NCBI GenBank assembly: GCA_016707075.1
Contig: JADJII010000002.1
Location: forward strand, 1-64,000
Source: Egaibacter danicus
GTDB lineage: Bacteria; Pseudomonadota; Gammaproteobacteria; Burkholderiales; Burkholderiaceae_C
Length of the DNA stretch: 64,000 bases
Direction of reading: 5' to 3'
Below are positions 7,766 through 16,785 of this stretch, piece after piece; within the stretch, counting starts at the first letter, position 1; each line of letters starts with the position of its first letter. The notes beneath the pieces are model-generated. The model was not told where the DNA came from, did no database searches, and saw nothing but the letters and a program-made list of their open reading frames with translations. The position numbers were made by a program, and so were the translations under genes.

Positions 7766-8941
7766 ATGGAATCCAGCAAGAACGCCAGTGCGCGCAGTTA
7801 CCGCATTGCCGTGGGTCTGCTGCTGGTGTTGATCTCCTACGGGTCGCTCTACCCGCTGAAGTGGGATTTCGAACAACCGCAAGCCTTCATCTTCTATGGC
7901 CCGGTGGGCCTGGGCGACCTGGTGGAGAACATCGTGCTGTTCCTGCCGCTGGGCTGGTTGCTGGCCTGGCATTACCACGGGCGGCAGCGCCAATGGGTGA
8001 TTTTTGGTATCTGGTTCCTGATCGCGCTGGTGGTGGCCAGCGTATTGCAGTGGCTGCAGAAATACCTGCCGCGCACGCCGGCGCTCTCGGACATCGTGTT
8101 CAACATGGTCGGTCATGTGCTGGGCTGGTGGGCCGGGCTGCTCTCGGTACAGGCGTTGAACCGCGTGATGGTGCGCCACCAGGGCCTGCGCGCGGCGGAT
8201 CGCTTTGCGCTGTTGATGGTCGTCCTCTGGCTGGTGGCTGAGCTTTTTCCTTTGATCCCGACGCTGGATGTGTCGTCCGTGGCGTTTAACGTCAAGTCGC
8301 TCTGGCAGCAAGATCCATGGCAACCAGGCCGCATGCTGACGCATCTGGGAATGACGGTGATGGGCCTCGAGGCACTGGCCCACCTCGTCCGGTCAACGTC
8401 GGGTGGTCACCGTTCCCGATGGCTGGCTGCGCTGGCGACCTTTGCTGTGCTGATGGGCAAGTTCGTGGTGATCCACCAGGCACCCGGGCTGCCGGTGGTT
8501 GTTGGCATCATGGGTGGTGGCCTGCTGTGGCTGGCGATTGATCAGGCACGGGAAAGCCGGCGGCTTGCGCTGTTGCTGCTGATCGCGATGGCCAGTTATC
8601 TGGTGTATGCGCTGGCACCTTACGAATGGCGCGAAACACCCGCACCCATGAAGATGCTCCCGTTCGCATCTTCCCTGCAGGGCAGCATCGAATCCGTGGT
8701 GACTTCTGTGGCCTTTGAGTGCCTGTGTTTCGGAGCCATTATCTGGAGTGCTGTTCGTAGCGGTGGCCAGTTGGCCGCACTGACCCTGTTTGTTGCGGTG
8801 CTGGCTTTTGCCTGCGAATGGGCCCAACGTTACCTGCCTGGCCGTACCCCGGAAATCACCTCGGTTGTGCTGGCCCTGGGCATGGGATGGCTGGTGTCAG
8901 CCCTGGGCCAGATCCGGCTCAATGGGCCGGCGCGGCGTTGA
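7766..8941 (+). CDS. VanZ-like multi-pass membrane protein
   Basis: 391 residues with about ten hydrophobic segments. Two halves each resemble a VanZ unit. The first has DLVENIVLFLPLGWLL near residue 50 and then SVLQWLQKYLPRTPALSDIVFNM near 95. The second ends with FACEWAQRYLPGRTPEITSV near 355. The E/Q...R.P...D/S pattern is the VanZ signature. VanZ relatives are linked to glycopeptide resistance or phage receptors, but function is unproven in most. Its 3' end overlaps the convergent acyl-CoA ligase gene by 23 bases. Confidence 0.85.
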   Translation: MESSKNASARSYRIAVGLLLVLISYGSLYPLKWDFEQPQAFIFYGPVGLGDLVENIVLFLPLGWLLAWHYHGRQRQWVIFGIWFLIALVVASVLQWLQKYLPRTPALSDIVFNMVGHVLGWWAGLLSVQALNRVMVRHQGLRAADRFALLMVVLWLVAELFPLIPTLDVSSVAFNVKSLWQQDPWQPGRMLTHLGMTVMGLEALAHLVRSTSGGHRSRWLAALATFAVLMGKFVVIHQAPGLPVVVGIMGGGLLWLAIDQARESRRLALLLLIAMASYLVYALAPYEWRETPAPMKMLPFASSLQGSIESVVTSVAFECLCFGAIIWSAVRSGGQLAALTLFVAVLAFACEWAQRYLPGRTPEITSVVLALGMGWLVSALGQIRLNGPARR

Positions 8942-10634
8942 CGGCCCTGGCCATACCAGCAGGCGCTGGCGCATCGCGCAACTGGCGCCGCAATATCTTG
9001 CCCAGATTGGTTTTGGGCAGCGGCTCGGTGCGGAACTCCACGATCCTGGGCATCTTGTAATCGGTCAGATGCTTGCGGCAATGCTCCAGCAAGGCCTGTT
9101 CAGTCAGCGTCGGGTCCTGTCGCACCACGATGATCTTGACTGCTTCCCCGGATTTTTCGTCGGCAACCCCGATGGCGGCTACTTCAGCCACGCCCGGGTG
9201 CAGCGCAACCGCATCCTCAATCTGGTTCGGGAAGACCTTGAAGCCCGAGACAATGATCATGTCTTTCTTGCGGTCGGTGATCTTGAAGTAACCCCGCTGG
9301 TCTGCAAATCCCATATCGCCGGTGCGCAGCCAGCCGTTAGCTGAAAAAACCTTGTCGGTCTCATCGATGCGGTTCCAGTAGCCGGGCATGACCTGCGGGC
9401 CCCGAACGCAGATCTCGCCCAGCTCGCCCAGCGGCATTTCGTTGCCACTGTCGTCAAGAACCGATACCTCCGTAGACGGCAGGGGCATGCCGATGGTTCC
9501 CGTCCAGTCCTCGATATTCAACGGGTTGGATGTCGCCACGGGTGAGGTTTCCGTCAAACCATAGCCTTCAATAATGGGTGTGCCGGTTTTCTGCTTCCAG
9601 CGTTCCGCCACAACACGCTGCACCGCCATCCCTCCAGCGCTGACCACCTTCAAATGGCGGGTGTCCACCTGCGCGAAATCCGGGTTGTCAAGCAGGGCCC
9701 TGTACAAGGTGTTGACGCCAATGATGGCTGTGAAAGGATGCTTCTTGAGGTCATGAATAAAGGCGTGCATGTCTCTCGGGTTGGTGATCAGGATGGTGTG
9801 CGATCCGATCTTCATGAACACCAGGCTGCAGGTCAGCGCGAACACGTGATAAAGCGGCAAAGGGCAGATCAGCGTTTCCTTGCCGTCCAGCAGGTTCGGT
9901 GCAATCCACGCACCCAACTGCTGCACGTTGGCGACCATGTTGCCATGCGTCAGCATGGCGCCCTTGGCCACACCGGTGGTTCCGCCGGTGTATTGCAAAA
10001 ATGCCAGGTCTTTCTGATCCAGCGGTACGTGGTGCAGGGTTTGTCCACGTCCCTCCCGCAGGGCCGCGTTGAATTCGGTTGCGTCCGGAATTTTCCATCC
10101 CGGCACCATCTTCTTGACATACTTGACCACGACATTGGTGACCAGTTCCTTGACGACCGGAAACATGTCGCCAACCTCCGTGGTGATGACGGTCAGGTTC
10201 ATCGTCGGGTTCTTCTCCAGCACTTCCTGCAGCGTGTGCGCAAAGTTTTCCAGCACAACGATGGCCACAGCTCCCGAGTCCTTGAGCTGGTGCTCCAGTT
10301 CGGGTACGGTGTATTGCGGATTGACATTCACCACCACCAGACCGGCCCGCAGTACGCCAAACAGTGCAACAGGGTATTGCAGCAGGTTGGGCATCATCAG
10401 CGCCACGCGATCACCTTTGTGCAGCCCCACGGAGTTCTGTAGATAGGCTGCAAAGTCGCGGCTGGCTTCGTCCAGTTCGGCGTAGGTAATGGACGCTCCC
10501 ATATTGCTGTAGGCGGGCAGCTCTGAGAATCGGTCGCAACTGCTTCGCAGCACATCCCTGAGCGAGGCAAACGCGTGCACATCAACTTCGGCTGGAATGC
10601 CTTGCGGATAGTGACTCAACCAGATCTTTTCCAT
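8919..10634 (-). CDS. fadD: Long-chain fatty acid-CoA ligase (FadD type)
   Basis: 571 residues of the ANL superfamily. The P-loop-like AMP-binding motif YTGGTTGVAKGAMLTHGN lies near residue 213, GYGLTETSPV near 365, and the C-terminal lid motif GWLRTGDMGF then DRKKDMIIVSGFKVFPNQIE near 455-490. It activates fatty acids with ATP and CoA on the membrane inner face for beta-oxidation. The start at 10634 (MEKIWLSHYPQG) is chosen over the longer frame because AGGAGA lies eight bases upstream and because FadD proteins begin this way. It is transcribed alone. Confidence 0.92.
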   Translation of the reverse strand: MEKIWLSHYPQGIPAEVDVHAFASLRDVLRSSCDRFSELPAYSNMGASITYAELDEASRDFAAYLQNSVGLHKGDRVALMMPNLLQYPVALFGVLRAGLVVVNVNPQYTVPELEHQLKDSGAVAIVVLENFAHTLQEVLEKNPTMNLTVITTEVGDMFPVVKELVTNVVVKYVKKMVPGWKIPDATEFNAALREGRGQTLHHVPLDQKDLAFLQYTGGTTGVAKGAMLTHGNMVANVQQLGAWIAPNLLDGKETLICPLPLYHVFALTCSLVFMKIGSHTILITNPRDMHAFIHDLKKHPFTAIIGVNTLYRALLDNPDFAQVDTRHLKVVSAGGMAVQRVVAERWKQKTGTPIIEGYGLTETSPVATSNPLNIEDWTGTIGMPLPSTEVSVLDDSGNEMPLGELGEICVRGPQVMPGYWNRIDETDKVFSANGWLRTGDMGFADQRGYFKITDRKKDMIIVSGFKVFPNQIEDAVALHPGVAEVAAIGVADEKSGEAVKIIVVRQDPTLTEQALLEHCRKHLTDYKMPRIVEFRTEPLPKTNLGKILRRQLRDAPAPAGMARAVNAAPAH

Positions 10635-10823
10635 GTTGATGATCTCCTGCTTTATGGGGATGCGCTGGCAGACTCGATGCGTGGGCAGACATCCCCAATT
10701 CATGAACAACTGTTAGCAGCAGTCTAGGAAGGCGCGGTGGGGATGCCTTGATTTACCGCAAGCCAGCGCGAACACGGTTTCGTACGCTTGTACTTTGTCA
10801 AATTGGCACGAAGCGGGGTCCGT

Positions 10824-11027
10824 ATGAGGAAATTCTGGTTTTGTGTGCTGCTTGTGCTCGCCTAGAGCTACCAGGTATCACGGGGCGCTGCGTCCTCCAG
10901 TTCGATGCTGGATGTAGCCGCCCATACGGCCGGCGCGGCGCTGGGGGCCTGGGTCACTGACCGGTACATCCTGGTGCCGGTCGTCAGTCGCACCTACGCC
11001 GGGGTCATGTTCCAGCGCAAGTTTTGA
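10824..11027 (+). pseudogene. VanZ-like gene relic with amber codon
   Basis: One frame from ATG 10824 reads MRKFWFCVLLVLA, meets TAG at 10863, and continues in the same frame as SYQVSRGAASSSSMLDVAAH then TAGAALGAWVTDRYILVP, stopping at 11027. The second part matches the C-terminal pattern of short VanZ proteins (D...A/N..G...G). Its total length of 67 codons is about half the normal size, so the gene seems to have lost its middle as well as gaining a stop. An intact VanZ-like gene lies 2 kb upstream. Confidence 0.5.
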
Positions 11028-11032
11028 TGATC

Positions 11033-11049
11033 AGGGGGTTTAACCCCCT
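11033..11049. terminator. GC hairpin between convergent genes
   Basis: AGGGGG and CCCCCT form a six-pair stem around TTTAA. It sits between the end of the VanZ relic and the stop of the small minus-strand gene. The run of T after the stem is short on both strands, so termination would be weak; I call it only by position and symmetry. Confidence 0.4.
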
Positions 11050-11065
11050 TTCCGGTCCCGCCGGA

Positions 11066-11263
11066 TTATTTCTGGCGCGATGCTTCCCCGGTTTTTTGCC
11101 TGCGCATCTGCTCTTCCACTCCAGCTACGAATTGGCCTGGGTGCATCAGCGCTTTGGCGAGTTCCACGGCTTCACGGGTGAAGACATGGAGGGTGCCCGG
11201 GGTCTGGCTGCGGGACGATGGGTAGCTGGCAGCCGAATTGGCTGTGGGGTTGGCCGTGCTCAT
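11066..11263 (-). CDS. Small protein of unknown function (65 aa)
   Basis: The protein has a Ser/Thr/Ala-rich start (MSTANPTANSAASYPSSRSQ) and an amphipathic second half (FTREAVELAKALMHPGQFVA then GVEEQMRRQK). AAGGAG stands seven bases before the ATG, and a well-formed promoter with an overlapping palindrome lies upstream (11303-11337), so I regard it as a real expressed gene. No membrane segment, signal peptide or known motif is visible, and it has no obvious operon partner. Confidence 0.6.
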   Translation of the reverse strand: MSTANPTANSAASYPSSRSQTPGTLHVFTREAVELAKALMHPGQFVAGVEEQMRRQKTGEASRQK

Positions 11264-11302
11264 GCAAAACTCCTTGGATACAGTTGAATAACTGGCTCCA
11301 AT

Positions 11303-11337
11303 TTTATAGGGTTAATACTTAGAGGGTAAACCCTATA
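11303..11337 (-). promoter_or_regulatory. Promoter with palindromic operator for the 65-aa gene
   Basis: On the minus strand TTTACC (11330-11325) and TATAAA (11308-11303) are 16 bases apart and lie 40-67 bases before the start codon. A perfect 9-bp inverted repeat, TATAGGGTT (11305-11313) and AACCCTATA (11329-11337), covers both elements. A protein binding it would block the polymerase, so this looks like a repressor site. Confidence 0.55.
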
Positions 11338-11420
11338 ACCGGTATTTGACTCGAAAACGACCCCAAGAGTCGCTTTATGACACGGTCAGCGTCGTGGTTT
11401 TACATATACCCGCACCGGTA

Positions 11421-12962
11421 TCAGCTTGTCGCGCCTGGCAAGGTGAGCCTGACCTGTGTGCCGGCACCGGGCGCACTGCTGACTTGCACGTCACCGCCGT
11501 GCAGTTCGACGATGCGTTTCACGATGGCCAATCCGAGGCCTTTTCCGCCCTCGCCGGTGGCGGGGGCCACGCTCTGACGACTCTGGTAGAACCGGTCGAA
11601 CAGGTGTGGCAGGTCAGTTGCCGGGATGCCGGGGCCGGTGTCGCTGACAGTCACCTCCACATGGGTTCCGACAGGTTCGGCGTCCAGCATGATGGTGGCG
11701 CCGGTTGGACAAAACTTCAGGGCGTTGTCGACCAGGTTGGCAATCGCCCGCTCGAACAGTTCCACATCCACTGCAGCCAATGGCGCAGACGAATCAACAT
11801 GCTCCGCCGTCGCAACACGGATGCCCTGGCGCTCGGCGCGCTCGGCGAAACGCACGGCCACGTCATCCAGCAATTCGGAAACATCCATCACTTCCGTGCG
11901 CAATTTGAATTCAGGCTCATCCAGTTGGGCGAGGTCGCCGAGCGCCTGAACCAGCCGGGCGGCATTTTGGGTGTTGCGCAGCGCTACCTCAACCAGTTGA
12001 CGGTCGGCTGCGCGGCCGGCATCACCTGCCCAGCGGTTTTCGAGGGTTTCCAGGCAGGCCGTGGTAGCGGTCAAGGGAGAACGCAGGTCATGTGACAGGT
12101 TGCTGACACCTTCGCGGCGAAAGTGATCGAGCCGGCGCAGCGTGCTCCATTGGGTGCGCAGTGTATTCAACATGGCCCGTATGCCATGGCTAAGTTGGCC
12201 AAATTCATCACGCGAAGACGTCTGTGCGAGTCCGGCCAGTAGCCCGCTTGTTCCAGATTGCGCTGCGGTAGCGTCTGCTGAAAAGTGTTCCAGCCCGTGC
12301 TGCGTAACGGTTCCGACAGCCGCAGTCAATCTGGCCAATGGCCGGGTTACCGCCGCCGTCATCCAGGCGGCCAGCAGGGTGGTCAGCGCGACGATGGCCA
12401 GGATCAGTACCAGTGCCGGCTTGGCAAATGTGCTTTGAAGTGCTGCCAGACGACCTTGCGGCAAAGTGGTTTTATGGCACACCAGATACAGATAGCCGAC
12501 GACGGTGGGGTCGTTGCGAATGACGGCACGGCGCAACGCCCGCGCGGAAATCACGGCGCTGGCGTCCATGCGTTCAGGATCATCGCCCAGCACATACGGC
12601 ATGGGCGTGGTGCCCACGGCCTCCATCACCGGCCCCAACGCCACCTTGAAGCCTTTTGGCAACGGCACCTCCCCGGTGGATGCGATAACCGTACCCTCGC
12701 TATCCAGCAGATACAGCTGGGTATCGGGCTCAAATAACACCAGATTACGCAGGAAGCCATTGAATTCATCCGGAAACCGCTCCTGCATCGCGAACATGTC
12801 GTTGTGCAGTGTCACCACGCGGTCCAGAAAGGCACTGGCGCGGTAGTAGGTGGACTCGTGTTCAAAACGCTGGAACGCAAACAGCACGGTTGCGACGACC
12901 CCGGCCGCGGTGAGCAAACCGGTCAGAAATATCGTCAGTGCAATCTTGAAGCGGACAGACAC
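11421..12962 (-). CDS. Sensor histidine kinase
   Basis: 513 residues: membrane segment 1 near 7-29, a periplasmic sensor of about 150 residues, membrane segment 2 near 183-203, HAMP to about 280, then HisKA and HATPase_c. The phosphorylated His is in NLSHDLRSPLT near 293; ATP-binding boxes are NLVDNALKFC, DTGPGIP, LFDRFYQ and GKGLGLAIV. It is an inner-membrane kinase paired with the response regulator directly upstream, 11 bases away. The signal cannot be read from the sensor domain. Confidence 0.92.
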   Translation of the reverse strand: MSVRFKIALTIFLTGLLTAAGVVATVLFAFQRFEHESTYYRASAFLDRVVTLHNDMFAMQERFPDEFNGFLRNLVLFEPDTQLYLLDSEGTVIASTGEVPLPKGFKVALGPVMEAVGTTPMPYVLGDDPERMDASAVISARALRRAVIRNDPTVVGYLYLVCHKTTLPQGRLAALQSTFAKPALVLILAIVALTTLLAAWMTAAVTRPLARLTAAVGTVTQHGLEHFSADATAAQSGTSGLLAGLAQTSSRDEFGQLSHGIRAMLNTLRTQWSTLRRLDHFRREGVSNLSHDLRSPLTATTACLETLENRWAGDAGRAADRQLVEVALRNTQNAARLVQALGDLAQLDEPEFKLRTEVMDVSELLDDVAVRFAERAERQGIRVATAEHVDSSAPLAAVDVELFERAIANLVDNALKFCPTGATIMLDAEPVGTHVEVTVSDTGPGIPATDLPHLFDRFYQSRQSVAPATGEGGKGLGLAIVKRIVELHGGDVQVSSAPGAGTQVRLTLPGATS

Positions 12963-12973
12963 GTGACAGGCTT

Positions 12974-13693
12974 TCAGCGTGGTGCTTCACGCATTTTGTA
13001 GCCCGCACCGCGCACCGTCAGGATAAGTTCTGGCCGCAGGGGGTCAGATTCCAGCTTGGCGCGCAGGCGGTTGATGTGCGTGGTGACGGTGTGTTCGTAG
13101 CCGTCGTGGGTGTAGCCCCAGACTGCGTTGAGCAGCTGTCCCCGGGAGAAAACATGCCCGGGGTGTTGAGCGAAGTGCAGCAGCAAATCAAATTCGAGAG
13201 CCGTGAAATCCATCGACTTGCCCCGCACCTGAACCAGACGTTTGACCGGCAAAATCTCCAGATCGCCGTTTCGCAGCGAACTGGCCTGCGTTTGTGCGTT
13301 GGCCTGGGCTGCCTGCAACAGCTCGGCGCGGCGCAGCAACGCCTTCACGCGGGCCAGCAGTTCGGCAAGTGAAAAGGGCTTGGTCAGGTAGTCGTCCGCG
13401 CCCAGTTCCAGCCCCAGTACCCGGTCCAGCTCGGTGGATTTGGCGGTGAGCATCAGGATGGGGGTACTGCAGCCGCGGGCGCGCAACGTTTTGCATAACT
13501 CCAGTCCGTCCATGCCAGGCATCATCAAATCAAGGATCAGCAGGTCATTGTCACGGGCTGTTTCACTGGCCAGTGCGGACAACCCGTCCGCGACCCCGGT
13601 CACCTCATAACCTGCATTGCGCAGGTTGAGTTCCAGCAGATTGCGAATGTCGGTCTGGTCTTCGGCAACGAGGATTCTCTTCATGTCCATCAT
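12974..13693 (-). CDS. OmpR-type response regulator
   Basis: 239 residues. The receiver domain has DQTD near the start, the phosphorylated Asp in LLILDLMMPG near residue 56 and Lys in TKPFSLAEL near 107. The C-terminal winged helix ends with GYEHTVTTHINRLRAKLE and VRGAGYKM. It heads the kinase operon. The start may instead be the ATG at 13684 (MKRILVAED), which fits family N-termini better; the Shine-Dalgarno evidence is weak for both. A sigma factor gene is divergent, 120 bases away, and could be a target. Confidence 0.93.
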   Translation of the reverse strand: MMDMKRILVAEDQTDIRNLLELNLRNAGYEVTGVADGLSALASETARDNDLLILDLMMPGMDGLELCKTLRARGCSTPILMLTAKSTELDRVLGLELGADDYLTKPFSLAELLARVKALLRRAELLQAAQANAQTQASSLRNGDLEILPVKRLVQVRGKSMDFTALEFDLLLHFAQHPGHVFSRGQLLNAVWGYTHDGYEHTVTTHINRLRAKLESDPLRPELILTVRGAGYKMREAPR

Positions 13694-13813
13694 CGTAAGT
13701 CACGCAAGAGGGCGGGTTCTTACCAATTTGTTATCTGAATGTGATATTTCGGGAGAAGCGTGTGAGGTTGGGCGGCCACAGTCACTTCATCGACTACCAG
13801 ACAGGCCCACACC

Positions 13814-14383
13814 ATGATTGCTACAACTTTCGCTGCCACCGCCACCACCAGTTTCACGGTTGCCGCCCTTGCGGGAACCCCGTGTGACGGAAGTATCCCT
13901 GTTTCCTGGAACGACATGATTGGTCATCGGGATTATCTGGTGCGCTTTGCCCGTCGCAAGCTGCAGGACCCTGCGTTGGCGGAAGATGCGGTTCACGACG
14001 TGTTTGAGGCGGTGATTTCGGGCCGAGCCAGCTTTGCCGGTCGCGCTGCGTTGCGCAGCTGGCTGACCGCCATTTTGAAGAACAAGATCATTGATGTGAT
14101 TCGCCAGCGTGCACGTTATGACAGCTTTGATGCTGATGAGCAGGACGACGATGCACGGCAGATCGAGTGTCCCCGGGCCCAGCCTGATGAGCTGGCCGAG
14201 CAGCGTGAATTGCTCAGGCAGACCATGCAGCGCATCGCCGGATTGCCGCAGGGTTTGCGCGATGTGATGCAGTTTCGGGTGTTGCAGGACGAGTCGTCGG
14301 GGGCTGTATGCCGGCGGCTGCGAATCAGCGAAGCCAGCCTGTTTGTGCGACTGCACCGGGCCCGCAAACAGCTGGTGTGCTGA
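13814..14383 (+). CDS. ECF-like RNA polymerase sigma factor
   Basis: 189 residues. Region 2 is visible as HRDYLVRFARRKLQDPALAE then DAVHDVFEAV, LRSWLTAILKNKIIDVIRQR, and region 4 as LPQGLRDVMQFRVLQDESSG then AVCRRLRISEASLFVRLHRA. The first 34 residues are low-complexity Ala/Thr and may not be translated; ATG at 13916 (MIGHRDYL) is an alternative start. No anti-sigma gene follows; instead the helicase gene is convergent. Its divergent neighbour is the two-component system, so the intergenic region may hold a shared control site. Confidence 0.85.
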   Translation: MIATTFAATATTSFTVAALAGTPCDGSIPVSWNDMIGHRDYLVRFARRKLQDPALAEDAVHDVFEAVISGRASFAGRAALRSWLTAILKNKIIDVIRQRARYDSFDADEQDDDARQIECPRAQPDELAEQRELLRQTMQRIAGLPQGLRDVMQFRVLQDESSGAVCRRLRISEASLFVRLHRARKQLVC

Positions 14384-14405
14384 CCCTGCCAGCTACCCGA
14401 CCGGG

Positions 14406-15644
14406 TTATTGATCGCGGGCTGCAGCTTCCCGCAGCTTGTCTTTCTTGCTGGGGCGTTTGCCCTTGATGCCGCCGGTTGAAGGGTCATGCGATGCCGGGG
14501 TTGTTTCCGCTGGCTCGAACCCTGCAACGGTATCCAGCGGTATGTCCAGTTGATGTCGTTTGGCAATCAGCCGGAAATGCGCATGGCTGTCAGCACTGAC
14601 AAAGCTGATAGCCACCCCCTGCTCGCCAGCACGACCGGTGCGGCCGATACGGTGGATGTAGTCCACTGCGGAACGCGGCAGGTCGTAGTTCACCACAACG
14701 GGCAGTTGTGCAATATCCAGACCACGCGCGGCGACATCCGTAGCGACGACGACCTTCAGCCTGGATGCCTTGAAGTCGGCCAACACCTGGGTTCGTTTAC
14801 CTTGGCTCAGCTCGCCGTGGAATGGCTCGGCGTTGATGCGCACCTTTCGCAACTTGTCCGCCACGATTTCAGCCGCGTGCTTGGTGGCTACAAACACCAG
14901 CACCCGCTTCCAGCCGTTCGTCACAATCAGGTGACGCAGTAGCTGGGTGCGACGGCCCGCGTCGACGGCGATGGCTTGCTGTGCAATGTCGGCCGCAGCC
15001 TGGGGCTCAGGTAACACGTCGATCCGTACGGGTTCGTGCAGCAGCTGTTGCGCCAGAGCCTGAACGGGCGCAGGAAACGTGGCCGAGAAAAACAGGTTTT
15101 GACGCCTCGCGGGCAGCATGGAAAGGATGCGGTTCAACTCATCCGAGAACCCCATATCCAGCAGGCGATCCGCTTCGTCGAGCACCAGTGTGTTGACGCT
15201 GCCCAGTGTCAGCGCGTTGTGGTCGATCAGGTCCAGCAAGCGCCCCGGCGTGGCTACCACGATGTCCGTTCCGCCGCGCAGACCCATCAGTTGCGGGTTG
15301 ATCGACACGCCGCCAAACACAACGGTCACCCTCAAAGCCTGCGGCAGGAACTGGGTCAGGCTGCGAATGGACTCGCCCACCTGGGCGCACAGTTCGCGCG
15401 TGGGCACCAGGATGAGGGCCCGAACCCGGGGCGGGCTGGCGCGCTGTCCCTTTTCCAACTGCTGAATCAGCGGCAAGGCAAATGCCGCGGTCTTGCCTGA
15501 GCCAGTACGGGCCGACCCCAGGACATCCCGCCCCTGCAGTGCGGCAGGAATGGCGGCCAATTGAATGGCCGTGGGTGTGCGGTAAGACCTGGCGCTGACG
15601 GCGCGCAGCAGGGCCGGGGACAAACCCAGTGAAGTAAATGGCAT
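14406..15644 (-). CDS. DEAD-box RNA helicase (RhlE-like)
   Basis: 412 residues from the start MPFTSLGLSP. Motifs in order: Q motif near YRTPTAIQ, SARTGSGKTAAF (I), PTRELCAQV (Ia), VLDEADRLLD (II), FSATF (III), ATDVAARGLDI (V) and HRIGRTGRAG (VI). The C-terminal tail is Lys/Arg-rich (KGKRPSKKDKLREAA), typical of RhlE-type helicases that act on rRNA or mRNA degradation complexes. The start is set at 15644 because upstream codons overlap the D-erythronate dehydrogenase gene. It lies 10 bases after that gene, so cotranscription is likely though functionally odd. Confidence 0.9.
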   Translation of the reverse strand: MPFTSLGLSPALLRAVSARSYRTPTAIQLAAIPAALQGRDVLGSARTGSGKTAAFALPLIQQLEKGQRASPPRVRALILVPTRELCAQVGESIRSLTQFLPQALRVTVVFGGVSINPQLMGLRGGTDIVVATPGRLLDLIDHNALTLGSVNTLVLDEADRLLDMGFSDELNRILSMLPARRQNLFFSATFPAPVQALAQQLLHEPVRIDVLPEPQAAADIAQQAIAVDAGRRTQLLRHLIVTNGWKRVLVFVATKHAAEIVADKLRKVRINAEPFHGELSQGKRTQVLADFKASRLKVVVATDVAARGLDIAQLPVVVNYDLPRSAVDYIHRIGRTGRAGEQGVAISFVSADSHAHFRLIAKRHQLDIPLDTVAGFEPAETTPASHDPSTGGIKGKRPSKKDKLREAAARDQ

Positions 15645-15654
15645 GACGTGGGGC

Positions 15655-16668
15655 CTACAGGCCTTTGAGGGCGTCGCTGCCATTGGGCAGCTTCGCGCAG
15701 TCGGCCATGTACTGGCGAATGATGTCGGCAAAGCTGGTGTCGGCCTTCAGGCCCAGGCGTGCTGCCCGCGTCGCCGTGGCGCCAGTTGGCCAGTTGGCCA
15801 CAATGCCGGCGATACGTTCGTCGCGCTCGAAGCGCACGCGGGCGCGCACCTTGCTGCCCGCCACTTCCTCCAGCGCGTCGAGCATGTCGCATACGCGCAC
15901 ATTCAGTGCTGGCAGGTTCAGGGCCAGTCGTCCGCAAAATGCGTCACGGCTGGCCTCATAGACGGTGATCAGGCCTTGTACGGCACTGGCGGGTGACGAC
16001 ACAGGGTGCGCAACCTGCGGATCGACCGGGCAGATTGATTCCACCCCGGCCAGTGGCTCACGGATGATGCCGGAGAAAAACGACGAAGCAGCACCATTCG
16101 GTTTGCCGGGGCGCACCGTGACCGTCATCAGGCGCGCGGCGCGGCCGTCGATGTAGCCTTTGCGTGTGTAGTCTGCCATCAGGTGCTCACAAATGAGTTT
16201 TTGCGTGCCATAGGACGTTTGCGGCGCGGGCAGCGTGTCGTCTGCGACCACAGAGGGCATGGGCACGGCGGCATCCGGACCAAACACCGCGACCGAGCTG
16301 GAGAACACCACACGCGGCGCCTGGCCGCCCTTGTGCACACCGGCGCGTAGCGCGTCGAGCAGGGCACGGGTGCTGTCCAGGTTCGAACGCATGCCCAGCT
16401 CAAAATCCGCCTCGCACTCGCCGGAAACGGCGGAGGCCAGATGAAACACACCGTCAAAACCTTCCTCGCCCAAAGCCGCGCACTGCGTCAGCAAAGGGCC
16501 GGTGCGGGCCTGCACACGGGGATCAGCCAGCAAGTCGGCGGGTGGTGCAAACTGGTCGGCCAGCACCAGTGAGCTGACAGACTGGCCGTTCAGCGTTCCA
16601 CGAGCCAACAGGGTCCGCGCCAGCCGGGCACCAACAAATCCGCCACCGCCAGTAATGAGTAACTTCAT
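15655..16668 (-). CDS. denD: NAD-dependent epimerase/dehydrogenase, D-erythronate dehydrogenase-like
   Basis: 337 residues from MKLLITGGGGFVG, an extended short-chain dehydrogenase. The Rossmann motif GGGGFVG is at the N-terminus, the catalytic YxxxK is in TSYGTQKLICEHL near residue 150, and RPGKPNGAASSFFSGIIREP near 180 is typical of DenD. DenD oxidises D-erythronate at C2 in acid-sugar breakdown. The usual partners (OtnK kinase, OtnC aldolase, OtnI isomerase) are not nearby, so the substrate is inferred by family only. The start was moved from 16713 because GGxGFxG enzymes start at this Met. Confidence 0.75.
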   Translation of the reverse strand: MKLLITGGGGFVGARLARTLLARGTLNGQSVSSLVLADQFAPPADLLADPRVQARTGPLLTQCAALGEEGFDGVFHLASAVSGECEADFELGMRSNLDSTRALLDALRAGVHKGGQAPRVVFSSSVAVFGPDAAVPMPSVVADDTLPAPQTSYGTQKLICEHLMADYTRKGYIDGRAARLMTVTVRPGKPNGAASSFFSGIIREPLAGVESICPVDPQVAHPVSSPASAVQGLITVYEASRDAFCGRLALNLPALNVRVCDMLDALEEVAGSKVRARVRFERDERIAGIVANWPTGATATRAARLGLKADTSFADIIRQYMADCAKLPNGSDALKGL

Positions 16669-16764
16669 GCCAGTCCGTCCAGAGTTATCGGGATTGGAGT
16701 GTAAGGCGCCCATGGCCGGATGCCATCGGGACCGGGTGAATCAGGCGTAGACAAGGAACATTGC

Positions 16765-16785
16765 AAATAAGAACAATTCTCATTT
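16765..16785 (+). promoter_or_regulatory. Fur box upstream of TonB receptor
   Basis: AATAAGAACAATTCTCATT fits the Fur consensus of two converging AATGAGAAT halves with two mismatches on the left arm. It lies about 85 bases before the receptor start. Iron-dependent repression of the receptor and PiuC genes is the straightforward reading. Confidence 0.8.
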
